Made by a program: the position numbers and the translations under genes
From: Rubrivivax sp.
GTDB lineage: Bacteria; Pseudomonadota; Gammaproteobacteria; Burkholderiales; Burkholderiaceae_C
NCBI GenBank assembly: GCA_020852865.1
Contig: JADYZZ010000026.1
Coordinates: forward strand, 62,001-126,000
Direction of reading: 5' to 3'
DNA: 64,000 nt
The notes under the pieces: model-generated
Seen by the model: the letters and a program-made list of their open reading frames with translations, nothing else
Databases searched by the model: none
Told to the model about the DNA's origin: nothing
In this document: piece after piece, positions 49,167-57,395 of the stretch
Layout of the letters: each line of letters opens with the position of its first letter
Numbering within the stretch: position 1 is the stretch's first letter

Positions 49167-49595
49167 ATGTCCGACAGTCCACTCGCCGCGCACGCCGCGC
49201 AGCGGCCCTTCCGTCACCCGGTGCGTGTCTACTGGGAAGACACCGACGCCGGCGGCATCGTCTACTACGCCAACTACCTGCGCTTCTTCGAGCGCGCGCG
49301 CACCGAGTGGCTGCGCACGCTCGGCGTCGAGCAGGCCGCGCTGCGCGCGAGCAGCGGCGCGCTCTTCGTCGTCATCGACACGCACATCGCCTACCGCGCG
49401 CCGGCCCGGCTGGACGACCGCCTCGACGTCACGGTGGAACTGCGCCGCGCCGGGCGCGCCGCGCTGACGCTCGGGCAGCAGGCCTGGCGCGCGCGCACGC
49501 TGCTGGCCGAGGGCGAGGTGCGCGTCGGCTGCGTCGACGCCGCAAGCTGGCGGCCGCGCCGCATTCCGACCCCCGTCCTCGACAGGCTGGCATGA
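49167..49595 (+). CDS. ybgC: Tol-Pal system acyl-CoA thioesterase
   Basis: A 142-residue hotdog thioesterase. The 4HBT motif VYWEDTDAGGIVYYANYLRFFERARTEWLR includes the catalytic Asp. It hydrolyses acyl-CoA or acyl-ACP thioesters and is encoded with tolQR in most proteobacteria. ATG 49167. The stop overlaps the tolQ ATG by 4 nt. Confidence 0.93.
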   Translation: MSDSPLAAHAAQRPFRHPVRVYWEDTDAGGIVYYANYLRFFERARTEWLRTLGVEQAALRASSGALFVVIDTHIAYRAPARLDDRLDVTVELRRAGRAALTLGQQAWRARTLLAEGEVRVGCVDAASWRPRRIPTPVLDRLA

Positions 49596-50317
49596 ACAAC
49601 GAACTGTCCTTCCTCGTCCTCGTCCAGCAGGCGAGCATCGTCGTGCAGGTGGTGCTCGCGGGCCTGGCGCTCACCTCGATCGCGAGCTGGGCGGTGATCT
49701 TCGGCAAGCTCTTCGGTCTGCGCCGCGTGCGCAACGGCAACGAGGAGTTCGAGCGTGAGTTCTGGAGCGGCCGCAACCTGGCCGAGATGAACCAGGCGAT
49801 CGGCAGCAAACCCGACACGGCGCCGCTCGAGCGCATCTTCGCCAGCGGCATGCGCGAGTTCCTCAAGCTGCGCGAGAAGCGCCTGGATGCGCCAGCGCAA
49901 CTCGACGGCGCGCGCCGCGCGATGCGCGCCAGCTTGCAGCGCGAACTCGACGCGGTCGAGAGCAAGCTCAGCTTCCTGGCCAGCGTCGGCTCGGTCAGCC
50001 CGTACGTCGGACTGTTCGGCACCGTGTGGGGGATCATGCACGCCTTCGTCAACCTGGGCGCGCTGCAGCAAGTGACGCTGGCCACGGTCGCGCCGTCGAT
50101 CGCCGAGGCGCTCGTGGCCACCGCGCTGGGCCTGTTCGCCGCCATCCCGGCCGTGGTGGCCTACAACCGCTTCGCGCGCGACATCGACCGCATCGCGATC
50201 CAGCTCGAGACCTTCATCGAGGAGTTCACCAACATCCTGCAGCGCAACGTCGGCGCTGCGCCGGCGGCGGCGGCGATGGCGACGACGCAGGGCCCGGCGG
50301 CCGCCGGCGCACGCTGA
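49592..50317 (+). CDS. tolQ: Tol-Pal system proton channel subunit TolQ
   Basis: A 241-residue inner-membrane protein with three helices: VVQVVLAGLALTSIASWAVIF, LSFLASVGSVSPYVGLFGTVWGI and SIAEALVATALGLFAAIPAVVAYN. The last two are the signature TolQ/ExbB proton-channel helices. With TolR it harvests the proton motive force to energise TolA. Ends in an Ala-rich tail. Overlaps both neighbours. Confidence 0.95.
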   Translation: MNNELSFLVLVQQASIVVQVVLAGLALTSIASWAVIFGKLFGLRRVRNGNEEFEREFWSGRNLAEMNQAIGSKPDTAPLERIFASGMREFLKLREKRLDAPAQLDGARRAMRASLQRELDAVESKLSFLASVGSVSPYVGLFGTVWGIMHAFVNLGALQQVTLATVAPSIAEALVATALGLFAAIPAVVAYNRFARDIDRIAIQLETFIEEFTNILQRNVGAAPAAAAMATTQGPAAAGAR

Positions 50318-50742
50318 TGCCTGCCGTGGCCGGGCGCGGGACGCGACGCCGCTCGATGAGCGAGATCAACATGGTCCCGTTCATCGACGTGATGCTGGTG
50401 CTGCTCATCATCTTCATGGTGACGGCGCCGCTCATCACCACCGGCGTTGTCGACCTGCCGACGGTGGGCAAGAGCACGCAGCGCCCGGCCAAGGTGGTCG
50501 AGGTCGTGGTCGGCGCCGACGAGCGCCTGCGCATCCGCGTCGACGCCTCGGAACCGGTCCCCCTGCCGCTGCGCGAGCTGGCCGCCCGCGTACGCGCCGA
50601 GCAAGGCGGCAACGCCGACGTGCCGGTGGTGATCAGTGCCGATCGGAACGTGCGCTACGACAGCGTCGTCAAGGTGATGGACAGCCTGCAGCGCGCCGGC
50701 GTGCGCCGTGTCGGGCTTGCCGTGCGGCAGGCGGCGCGCTGA
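50317..50742 (+). CDS. tolR: Tol-Pal system protein TolR
   Basis: A 141-residue ExbD/TolR protein. SEINMVPFIDVMLVLLIIFMVTAP holds the channel Asp. The periplasmic part ends VPVVISADRNVRYDSVVKVMDSLQRAGVRRVGLAV. The ATG at 50317 shares one base with the tolQ stop. Length is typical. Confidence 0.95.
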   Translation: MPAVAGRGTRRRSMSEINMVPFIDVMLVLLIIFMVTAPLITTGVVDLPTVGKSTQRPAKVVEVVVGADERLRIRVDASEPVPLPLRELAARVRAEQGGNADVPVVISADRNVRYDSVVKVMDSLQRAGVRRVGLAVRQAAR

Positions 50743-50762
50743 CCGGACGGCAGGCGCGTGCC

Positions 50763-51608
50763 ATGACGAGCACCACGCTGCCGCACGACGCGCTGCTGCC
50801 GCGGCCGCCGGGCGGGCAGGCGCTGGGCACCGCGGTCTCGCTGGCGGCGCATGCGCTGCTGCTGTGGGGACTCGTCAGCGCCGTGCAGTGGCACACGCGC
50901 AGCCCCGACACAGTGAGCGCCGAGCTCTGGGCCAGCGTACCCGAGGCGCCGGCCCCACCGCCGCCCGCGCCCGCGCCAGCTCCCACGCCAGTGCCGCCGA
51001 CGCCGACGCCGGCGCCGGCCACGCCGGCCACCGAGCCGCCGCCCCCCAAGGTCGACATCGCCACCGAGCGCGCCGCACGCAAGGAACGCGAACGCCAGGC
51101 CGCCGAGGCCGAGGCGGCGCGAAGGAAGAAGGAACAGCAGCGCCAGCAGGCCGAGCGCAGCGCGCGTGAAGAACGCGAGCAGGCCGAGCGCGCAGCGCGC
51201 GAAGAGCGCAGCCGGCGCGAAGCCGCCGCCGCCGAGGCGCGCCTCGAGAAGCAGCGGCAGGACAACCTGCGGCGCATGATGGGCGCTGCCGGCGCCGCGT
51301 CGGCCGCGCCGGCAGGTGCCGCGGCGCCCGGCGCGGGGCCCTCGGCGGGCTATCGCGCCAAGCTGGTGGCGATCATCCGCAGCAATCTGGTCTTCGCCGA
51401 CAACCTGCCCGGCAATCCGGTCGCCGAGGTGCGCGTCACCGCCGCCGCCAGCGGCACGATCATCGCCAGCCGGCTCGTCAAGTCCAGCGGCAACGCCGCC
51501 TGGGACGACGCCGTGCTGCGCGCCATCGACAAGACGGGTCGGCTGCCGCGCGATGTCGACGGCAGCGTGCCGCAGGATCTGATCGTGCGCTTCCGCCCGA
51601 AGGAGTAG
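50763..51608 (+). CDS. tolA: Tol-Pal system protein TolA / TonB-like
   Basis: A 281-residue protein with an N-terminal helix (ALGTAVSLAAHALLLWGLVSAV), a Pro-rich segment (PAPPPPAPAPAPTPVPPTPT), a long charged helical domain rich in Glu, Arg and Ala, and a TonB-C-like C-terminal domain (YRAKLVAIIRSNLVFADNL and AVLRAIDKTGRLPRDV). It spans the periplasm to link TolQR with TolB/Pal. tolB and pal do not follow; a DUF302 gene converges 13 nt away. Confidence 0.9.
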   Translation: MTSTTLPHDALLPRPPGGQALGTAVSLAAHALLLWGLVSAVQWHTRSPDTVSAELWASVPEAPAPPPPAPAPAPTPVPPTPTPAPATPATEPPPPKVDIATERAARKERERQAAEAEAARRKKEQQRQQAERSAREEREQAERAAREERSRREAAAAEARLEKQRQDNLRRMMGAAGAASAAPAGAAAPGAGPSAGYRAKLVAIIRSNLVFADNLPGNPVAEVRVTAAASGTIIASRLVKSSGNAAWDDAVLRAIDKTGRLPRDVDGSVPQDLIVRFRPKE

Positions 51609-51621
51609 CGCTCAGCGCGCC

Positions 51622-52011
51622 TTACACCGCGGCCAGGGCCTGCTGCAGCCGCTGCCGCACCTCGGCCGCGAGCGCCGCCACTTCGGGTCGGTCGACCAGG
51701 CTCAGCACGGCGTGCGGGTCCATCAGTTCGACGTGCACCGCGCCTGCGGCGTCCTGGCGCACGACCGCGTTGCACGGCAGCAGTGCGCCGATCGCGGGTT
51801 CGGCCGCGATCGCATGGCTCGCGAACTGCGGGTTGCACGCGCCGAGGATGCGGTACGGCGGCATCTCGAGCCCGAGCTTCTTCTTCATCGTCGCGGCGAC
51901 GTCGATCTCGGTGAGGATGCCGAAGCCGACCTTGGCGAGTTCCTCGGTGATGCGGCGCTCGGCGTCGGCGAAACCGAGTGAGACCTTCTTGCCGATGACG
52001 TACTGGCTCAT
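51622..52011 (-). CDS. DUF302 domain protein
   Basis: A 129-residue single-domain DUF302 protein: VSLGFADAERRITEELAKVGFGILTEIDVAATMKKKLG, YRILGACNPQFASHAIAAEPAIG, LLPCNAVVRQDAAGAVHVELMDP. Function unknown; some members bind hydrophobic ligands or are induced by stress. ATG 52011. The frame upstream to 52392 is not family-like. The region ahead of it may also drive the divergent GT39 gene. Confidence 0.9.
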   Translation of the reverse strand: MSQYVIGKKVSLGFADAERRITEELAKVGFGILTEIDVAATMKKKLGLEMPPYRILGACNPQFASHAIAAEPAIGALLPCNAVVRQDAAGAVHVELMDPHAVLSLVDRPEVAALAAEVRQRLQQALAAV

Positions 52012-52249
52012 GGCGGATGCGGGAGTGGAGAAGCTGGCGGTCAGTATGGCGCATCGCCACAGCCTCGGCACGATGCGGCTCTTTGCGCGTCGGCCGGCCG
52101 CGCCGTGCCGGCCTGCCGCACCCCCATCGGGCGCCGGCGCGGCGTCTACGTGATTGCCATGAACCTGCATCGTTTGCAATTCTTTACAGTTCGCCCCTTG
52201 CGCATTCACCGTCGGACAGCCGCAGCCTCGCGCGGCCGAACGGCCCGCC

Positions 52250-53788
52250 ATGGCTGCTGCCTCCTCCGCCGCAATCGGCCGGCGCGCGATCGCGCGCGAG
52301 CTGTCGATCCCCGCCCAGCTGGCGCTGCTGCTCGCCGTGCATGTCCTGCTCTGGACCTGGGCGGGCGTGGCCTCGCGCTCGAACTTCGACACGCCGGGCG
52401 ATATGGTCGAGGCCTACGCCTGGGCGCAGGGCTGGCAGTGGGGCTACTACAAGCACCCGCCGCTGTCGGCCTGGGTGGCGGGCCTTTGGTTCGCCCTCGT
52501 CCCCGAGTCGCATTGGGGCTACGCGCTGCTGGCGGCGCTCAACAGTGCCGTCGGCCTGATCGGCCTGGCATTGCTTGCGCGCGAGTTCCTGCCCCGGCCC
52601 TGGGTGCTGCTGGTGGTAGCGGCAGCCTCGCTCAACCCGGGCCTGACGACGCTGGCGATGCGCTTCAACGCCAACGCCATCCTGATCTCGACCTGGCCCT
52701 GGGCGATGTGCCTGTTCGTGCGGCTGATGCGCCACGGCCGCGCGCGCGACGCCGTCGGCTGCGGCCTGGCCTGTGCGCTGGCGATGCTGGGCAAGTACTA
52801 CTCGGCCGTGCTGCTGCTGACCCTGCTCGCAGCGGCGCTGTGGGTACCCGCCTGGCGGCAACGGCTGGCCACACGCTCGGCCGCCCTGGCGCTGCTCGCC
52901 TTCGTACTCGCCTTCGGGCCGCACGCGGCCTGGCTGCTGTCGCAGGCCGAGGGTCCGCTGCAGTATGCGCAGCATGCGGCAGGGGTCGAGCCGCCCGCAG
53001 CGAGCCTGATCCGGGCGTTCACCTTCGCGCTCGCGCAATGCATCTTCCCGGCCATTGCGCTGGTCGTCTTCGGCTGCGCCCTCGTCGGACCTCGGCGCCG
53101 GCATGGCTTCGCACAGGCCGTCCTGGCACCGCTTTGGCCGCGCAACGAGCTGCCCTGGCTGCTGGCCGTGCTGCCGATCGTGGCCACCATGCTCGCCACC
53201 GTGTTTACCGGCGCGCGCACCGCCGCGGTGTGGGGATTGCCGATCGCTTGCGGGCTGGCGCTGCTGGCGGCCGTGCGCGCCCGGGCCGCCGGTGCCGACC
53301 TGGATCTGCGCCGGCTTTGGCGCGCGCTGGGCGTCATCTGGCTCGTCGTCGCACTGGCGGCGCCGCTGTGGTGGGTGCTGCGTGCGCGCGCCGCGCATGC
53401 CTCGGTCACCGAGCCGCGCCAGGAGCTCGCCCAGGCGCTGGCCCGCGTCTGGCACCGCGAGCACGGCGCGCCGCTGCCCTGGGTCGCCGGCACGCGCGCG
53501 CTGGCGGCGTCGACGGCGTTCTACGCCGAGGGTCATCCACGCTACTTCAGCCTCTGGAATGCCGGCGTCGAGACGCCCTGGGTCCGGCTCGACGCGATCG
53601 TGCGTCAAGGCGGCATCATCGTCTGCGACGGCTCCGACGAAGCCTGTGTCGATCGGGCGCGGACCTGGAGCGACGGCGAGCGCGAGCTGTCGGTGGCGAA
53701 GAGCGATCTGGGCTGGCATTTCGCGCCGCGCAGCTATCACGTGTTCGTCATCGCGCCCAGCCGCGCGCCCCGGGCCGACGGGCCGTGA
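52250..53788 (+). CDS. Family 39-type membrane glycosyltransferase
   Basis: A 512-residue membrane protein with about ten to eleven helices. The N-terminal periplasmic loop has FDTPGDMVEAYAWAQGWQWG followed by YYKHPPLSAWVAGLWF, the acidic motif and YKHPP seen in PMT_2/ArnT-like GT39 enzymes. These use polyprenyl-phosphate sugars as donors on the periplasmic face. A soluble C-terminal domain of ~120 residues follows. Probably modifies a lipid or glycan at the surface. A PAP2 phosphatase gene lies downstream beyond a decayed amidase. Confidence 0.85.
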   Translation: MAAASSAAIGRRAIARELSIPAQLALLLAVHVLLWTWAGVASRSNFDTPGDMVEAYAWAQGWQWGYYKHPPLSAWVAGLWFALVPESHWGYALLAALNSAVGLIGLALLAREFLPRPWVLLVVAAASLNPGLTTLAMRFNANAILISTWPWAMCLFVRLMRHGRARDAVGCGLACALAMLGKYYSAVLLLTLLAAALWVPAWRQRLATRSAALALLAFVLAFGPHAAWLLSQAEGPLQYAQHAAGVEPPAASLIRAFTFALAQCIFPAIALVVFGCALVGPRRRHGFAQAVLAPLWPRNELPWLLAVLPIVATMLATVFTGARTAAVWGLPIACGLALLAAVRARAAGADLDLRRLWRALGVIWLVVALAAPLWWVLRARAAHASVTEPRQELAQALARVWHREHGAPLPWVAGTRALAASTAFYAEGHPRYFSLWNAGVETPWVRLDAIVRQGGIIVCDGSDEACVDRARTWSDGERELSVAKSDLGWHFAPRSYHVFVIAPSRAPRADGP

Positions 53789-53870
53789 GCGCCTGCGCGG
53801 CCCCAGGTGCCGGACGGCACCAGGCCGGGTCCGCACGCTGAACGGCGGCGCAGGACCCATAGCCCCCGAC

Positions 53871-53894
53871 GCGATCACGCGATCACGCGATCAC
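53871..53894 (+). repeat. 8-bp tandem repeat, three units
   Basis: GCGATCAC is repeated three times in a row immediately upstream of the amidase remnant. It may reflect slippage that accompanied decay of the gene. Confidence 0.8.
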
Positions 53895-53901
53895 ACGGTC
53901 G

Positions 53902-54260
53902 CACGCCATCCACGCGCGCCGCATCCCGCGCCGCGAGGTGATGCAGGCGCACCTCGCGTGCACCGGGCGGCTGACGCGGCGCTTCGATGCCATCGTGAGC
54001 AGACGGTCCAACGATCTTGCGCTGCGCGCCGTCGCCGCCGACACAGCGTGCATGTCGCGCGCATGCAGGCGGCCGGCGCCATCGTCATCGGCAAGACCCA
54101 GCGGTCCGAGCCGGGCCCGGGCTCGCATACCTGCAGCCGGCTCCTCGGCGCCACCGGCAATACCCGGGATCCGGGCCGCAGTGCCGTCGGCTCGAGCGGC
54201 GACGCCGGACTGCTGGCCGCTGCCGCCGACTGCGCGGCGCTGAGCGCCGATCTGCGCCAA
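53902..54260 (+). pseudogene. Amidase-signature gene remnant (frameshifted, internally deleted, truncated)
   Basis: Two pieces in different frames match the amidase signature family. The first, from 53902, reads HAIHARRIPRREVMQAHLA then RRFDAIVSRRSNDLALRA, the normal N-terminal region. The second, from about 54050 in another frame, reads VARMQAAGAIVIGKTQ, EPGPGSHT, LLGATGNTRDPGRSAVGSSG, containing the catalytic Lys and the Ser-rich loop. About 40-50 residues expected between them are missing. The downstream two-thirds of an amidase is absent. There is no start codon in a useful position. Confident as a relic; exact ends are approximate. Confidence 0.75.
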
Positions 54261-54518
54261 GGCGCGCGCCGGCACCCTGACGAGCGCGTCGCGCGTCGGC
54301 GGCGACGCGCGATGCGTTGCGACATTCGGGACGAGGCGCGCGCGGCCCCGACAGCGCACGCTGGCCCGCCGCGGCGGGCGGCCGCTGCGGCAGGCGACCG
54401 CTCGACGGCACGGCGCAAGCCGGCAGCGCGAGCCGGCACAATGGTGGCGCACCTGCATGCTGGCGCGCGCTGCACGCCGAACGAACAGGGCGCGGCTCGA
54501 CGCAACGATTCGCCGCAA

Positions 54519-54554
54519 CCCGCTTCGCATCCCGCTTCGCATCCCGCTTCGCAT
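54519..54554 (+). repeat. 12-bp tandem repeat, three units
   Basis: CCCGCTTCGCAT repeats at 54519, 54531 and 54543, followed by a diverged partial unit. It lies between the amidase remnant and the PAP2 gene. Confidence 0.85.
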
Positions 54555-54655
54555 CCCGCTCGAGATGAACCCGGCCCGGCCAAGCTCCATGTCCCAGCGA
54601 CCGCCGGGCGGCGCGCGCGCAGCCCGAGGCCGCGGCCGCCGCGCCGGGTGATCCT

Positions 54656-55336
54656 GTGAGCGCCGCGCCCTTGCCCGCTGCGGGCTGGTATCTGCTGAGC
54701 CGCCTGGGCGAAGCGCAGATCCTGCTGCCGGTCATGCTGGCCACCGCCGCCTGGCTGGGCTGGCGCGAGAAGGCCTGGGCTCTGCTGCGCCGATGGCTGG
54801 GCACGACCGCCGCGGCCGCCTTGCTCACCACCGCGACCAAGGTCGCCTTCATCGGCTGGGGACTGGGCTCGGCGGCGCTCGACTTCACCGGCATCTCGGG
54901 TCATGCGATGTTCGCTGCGGCCATCCTGCCGGTGCTGCTGCGGCTGTGCGAGGGTCCGCTGCCGCCGCGCCTGCGTGGCCTGGGTTTCGCGCTCGGCTGC
55001 GCGCTGGCGCTGGCGGTCGCCGTCTCGCGCTGGGTGCTGGACGCGCATTCGCCCTCGGAAATCGTCGCCGGCAGCCTGCTCGGGCTGGCGGCCAGCGCCG
55101 CCACGCTGCAGCGCACCGGTCTGCCGCCGCCGCGCCTGCCTTTCGCGCTGCCGCTCGCTCTGGGCGTGGCGCTCGCGCTGGGCGTCGCCGCGGCGCCGCC
55201 GTCGCGCACGCACGACTGGGTGACGCGCCTGGCGCTGGCCGTCTCGGGCCACGCGACACCCTACACGAGGCACCAGATGCTGCGCGCGACGCGTGGGCGG
55301 GTGCGGCCCGCGGCGGTGCCGCGCCCCGCGCGCTGA
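54656..55336 (+). CDS. PAP2-family membrane phosphatase
   Basis: A 226-residue membrane protein with about six helices and the PAP2 acid-phosphatase motifs: TKVAFIGW (motif 1 Lys), SGHAMFAAAI (motif 2 His) and SRWVLDAHSPSEIVAG (motif 3 Arg and His). Such enzymes dephosphorylate undecaprenyl pyrophosphate or phosphatidic acid. Beside a GT39-type transferase it could recycle the polyprenyl carrier. GTG 54656 is the only plausible start. It converges with gdhA. Confidence 0.83.
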   Translation: MSAAPLPAAGWYLLSRLGEAQILLPVMLATAAWLGWREKAWALLRRWLGTTAAAALLTTATKVAFIGWGLGSAALDFTGISGHAMFAAAILPVLLRLCEGPLPPRLRGLGFALGCALALAVAVSRWVLDAHSPSEIVAGSLLGLAASAATLQRTGLPPPRLPFALPLALGVALALGVAAAPPSRTHDWVTRLALAVSGHATPYTRHQMLRATRGRVRPAAVPRPAR

Positions 55337-55435
55337 AAGCCCCCGATCATGCCGCCGCGCAGGGCGCGCCGCGCAACCGCGCGCTCCGGCCACGCCGGCG
55401 CGAGACCGGCCGCGCGACCAGGGCCCGGGACGATT

Positions 55436-56782
55436 TCAGTACACGCCCTGGGCCCGCATCGCGTCGGCCAGCTTGACGAAGGCGCTGATGTTGGCGCCGT
55501 CGACGTAGTTGATGCGGCCGTCCTTGCGCTTGCCGTGGCGCACGCAGTTGCCGTGGATGTCCTTCATGATCAGGTGCAGGCGCTCGTCGACCTCGGCATG
55601 CGTCCAGGCCAGGCGCATCGCGTTCTGCGTCATCTCGAGCCCGGACACCGCCACGCCGCCGGCGTTGGACGCCTTGCCCGGCGCATACAGCACATCGGCG
55701 GAGTGGAACACCTCCACCGCCTCCAGCGTCGAAGGCATGTTGGCGCCTTCGGCGACGCAGACCACGCCGTTGCGCACCAGCGTGCGCGCGTCGCGCTCGT
55801 CGAGTTCGTTCTGCGTCGCGCAGGGCAGCGCGATCTCGGCCGGGATGTGCCAGGGGCGGCGCCCGCTCAGGTACTCGAAGCGCGGATCGTCGCCGAGCGC
55901 GGCGAGACGGCCGCGCCGCACGTTCTTCAACTCCATCACCAGGTTGATCGCCTCGCTGTCGAAGCCCTTGGGCGCGTAGAGCGTGCCGTCGGAATCGCTG
56001 AACGTGAGCACGCGGCCGCCCAGATCGGTGGCCTTGACGGCCGCGTACTGCGCCACGTTGCCCGCGCCCGAGATCAGCACGCGCGCCCCGTGCGTCATGC
56101 GGTGCGCGTGCTGCAGCATCTCCTCGACGAAGTAGACAGTGCCGTAGCCGGTGGCTTCCGGCCGCATCTGGCTGCCGCCATAGGCGATGCCCTTGCCGGT
56201 GAAGACGCTGCCGGCGTGGTTCGAGAGCTTCTTCATCATGCCGGCCATGAAGCCGACCTCACGTGCGCCGACGCCGATGTCGCCTGCGGGCACATCGGTG
56301 TCAGGGCCCAGGTGGCGGTGCAGCTCGAGCATCAGCGCCTGGCAGAAGCGCATCACCTCGGCATCGCTCTTGCCCTTGGGGTCGAAGTCGGAGCCGCCCT
56401 TGCCGCCGCCCATCGGCAGCGTCGTGAGCGCGTTCTTGAAGGTCTGCTCGAAGGCGAGGAACTTCAGGATCGACAGGTTCACCGAGGGGTGCAGCCGCAT
56501 GCCGCCCTTGAACGGGCCGATCGCCGAGTTGTGCTGCACGCGCCAGGCGCGGTTGACCTGCACCTGGGCACGGTCGTCGAGCCAGGCGACGCGGAACTGG
56601 ACCACGCGCTCGGGCTCGATCAGCCGCTCGACCAGACCGTCGCGCGCGTATTCGGGGTGGCGCTCCAGGAACGGCCACAGACTGGCGACGACCTCGCGCA
56701 CGGCCTGCAGGAACTCGGGCTGGTGCGGGTCGCGCTGCTGCACGTAGGCGAGGAACTCCTCGGTCGAGCGGATGGCGGTCAT
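55436..56782 (-). CDS. gdhA: NADP-specific glutamate dehydrogenase
   Basis: A 448-residue hexameric-type glutamate dehydrogenase that aminates 2-oxoglutarate with ammonia and NADPH. GPFKGGMRLHPSVNLSILKFLAFEQ and LPMGGGKGGSDFDPKGKS hold the substrate-binding Lys residues. GDIGVGAREVGFM and the Rossmann motif ISGAGNVAQYAA follow. Two in-frame ATGs exist at 56788 and 56782. AGGGGA lies about 7 nt from the second and only 1 nt from the first, so 56782 is preferred. Length is typical. Confidence 0.95.
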   Translation of the reverse strand: MTAIRSTEEFLAYVQQRDPHQPEFLQAVREVVASLWPFLERHPEYARDGLVERLIEPERVVQFRVAWLDDRAQVQVNRAWRVQHNSAIGPFKGGMRLHPSVNLSILKFLAFEQTFKNALTTLPMGGGKGGSDFDPKGKSDAEVMRFCQALMLELHRHLGPDTDVPAGDIGVGAREVGFMAGMMKKLSNHAGSVFTGKGIAYGGSQMRPEATGYGTVYFVEEMLQHAHRMTHGARVLISGAGNVAQYAAVKATDLGGRVLTFSDSDGTLYAPKGFDSEAINLVMELKNVRRGRLAALGDDPRFEYLSGRRPWHIPAEIALPCATQNELDERDARTLVRNGVVCVAEGANMPSTLEAVEVFHSADVLYAPGKASNAGGVAVSGLEMTQNAMRLAWTHAEVDERLHLIMKDIHGNCVRHGKRKDGRINYVDGANISAFVKLADAMRAQGVY

Positions 56783-56833
56783 GGGCATTCCCCTGGGCGG
56801 CGGGCGGGAGCGGCGCTCGCTTCGCGGGGCCGC

Positions 56834-56865
56834 AAAAAGCCCCGCACGCGACGGGCTGCGGGGCT
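56834..56865 (-). terminator. Rho-independent terminator of the HiPIP gene
   Basis: On the minus strand AGCCCCGC, a 12-nt loop and GCGGGGCT are followed by TTTT (the AAAAA at 56834-56838 on the plus strand). It lies 124 nt past the HiPIP stop and just upstream of gdhA. This is the clearest intrinsic terminator in the window. Confidence 0.85.
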
Positions 56866-56988
56866 GACCGGATTATGCCGCCGGGAAGGTGGCCCTCAGC
56901 GCGCGGCGGCCGACGCGTCCCGGGCCGGGCCGGTCCGGGCGGGGTCGGGCCGTACGGCAGCGCGCCGCAGCGCGCACGAGCGCGGGGT

Positions 56989-57300
56989 TTAGGCCTTCTT
57001 GACCCAGGCGCTGCACCAGCCCTTGGCGGCGACCTGCCGGCCGCTGAATATCGTGCACGGGCCGAACGCGGCGCCGGCCTTGCCCTGGAACTGCAGGCAG
57101 TTGCCGCAGTCGTGGCCGGCGGCATAGCTGGCGAACTTCGCCTTGTCGGCACGCGCCGCGTCGAGCACATAGCCCAGCGCCACGGCCTGAGCATCCTTCG
57201 GGTCGAGCCGGGCCGCCTCGGCACCCAGGCTGGTGCGGCCGCCCAGCAGCGCGGCCCCGGCGAGCGGGACCGTGCGGATGAAATCGCGACGTGAGGTCAT
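56989..57300 (-). CDS. High-potential iron-sulfur protein (HiPIP)
   Basis: A 103-residue electron carrier. A Tat signal peptide, SRRDFIRTVPLAGAALLGG, precedes the mature protein of ~70 residues. Four Cys ligands for a 4Fe-4S cluster are visible in HDCGNCLQF, FGPCTIF and GWCSAWV. HiPIPs act in the periplasm, donating electrons to photosynthetic reaction centres or terminal oxidases. ATG 57300 is supported by GGAG at 9 nt; a TTG at 57309 is the alternative. It ends before a clear terminator. Confidence 0.94.
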   Translation of the reverse strand: MTSRRDFIRTVPLAGAALLGGRTSLGAEAARLDPKDAQAVALGYVLDAARADKAKFASYAAGHDCGNCLQFQGKAGAAFGPCTIFSGRQVAAKGWCSAWVKKA

Positions 57301-57395
57301 TGCGGGCAACTCCGGTTGCGTCCGGTGGACGGGGCAGGGATCTTAGGCATCCCGCCAAGCCCGACACGCGCACGCGCCTTCTGGCGTCGGCTCGC

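Larger units (their letters stand above)
53789..54655 (+). other. 867-nt region with a decayed amidase gene and short repeats
   Basis: This gap between the GT39-like and PAP2 genes holds an amidase remnant (about 53902-54260), an 8-bp repeat (53871-53894) and a 12-bp repeat (54519-54554). The remaining sequence from about 54261 to 54518 is GC-rich and shows no family resemblance in any frame. No intact gene is supported here. Confidence 0.7.

Noticed and set aside
51622-52392. Longer DUF302 protein starting near 52392
   Set aside because: The extra 127 residues are unlike the family and overlap the upstream regulatory region. ATG 52011 gives the standard domain length.
53055-54659. One 534-codon forward frame across the GT39 tail, amidase remnant and repeats
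   Set aside because: Its first part is an out-of-frame shadow of the GT39 gene and only a short internal piece is amidase-like, so it is not a real gene.
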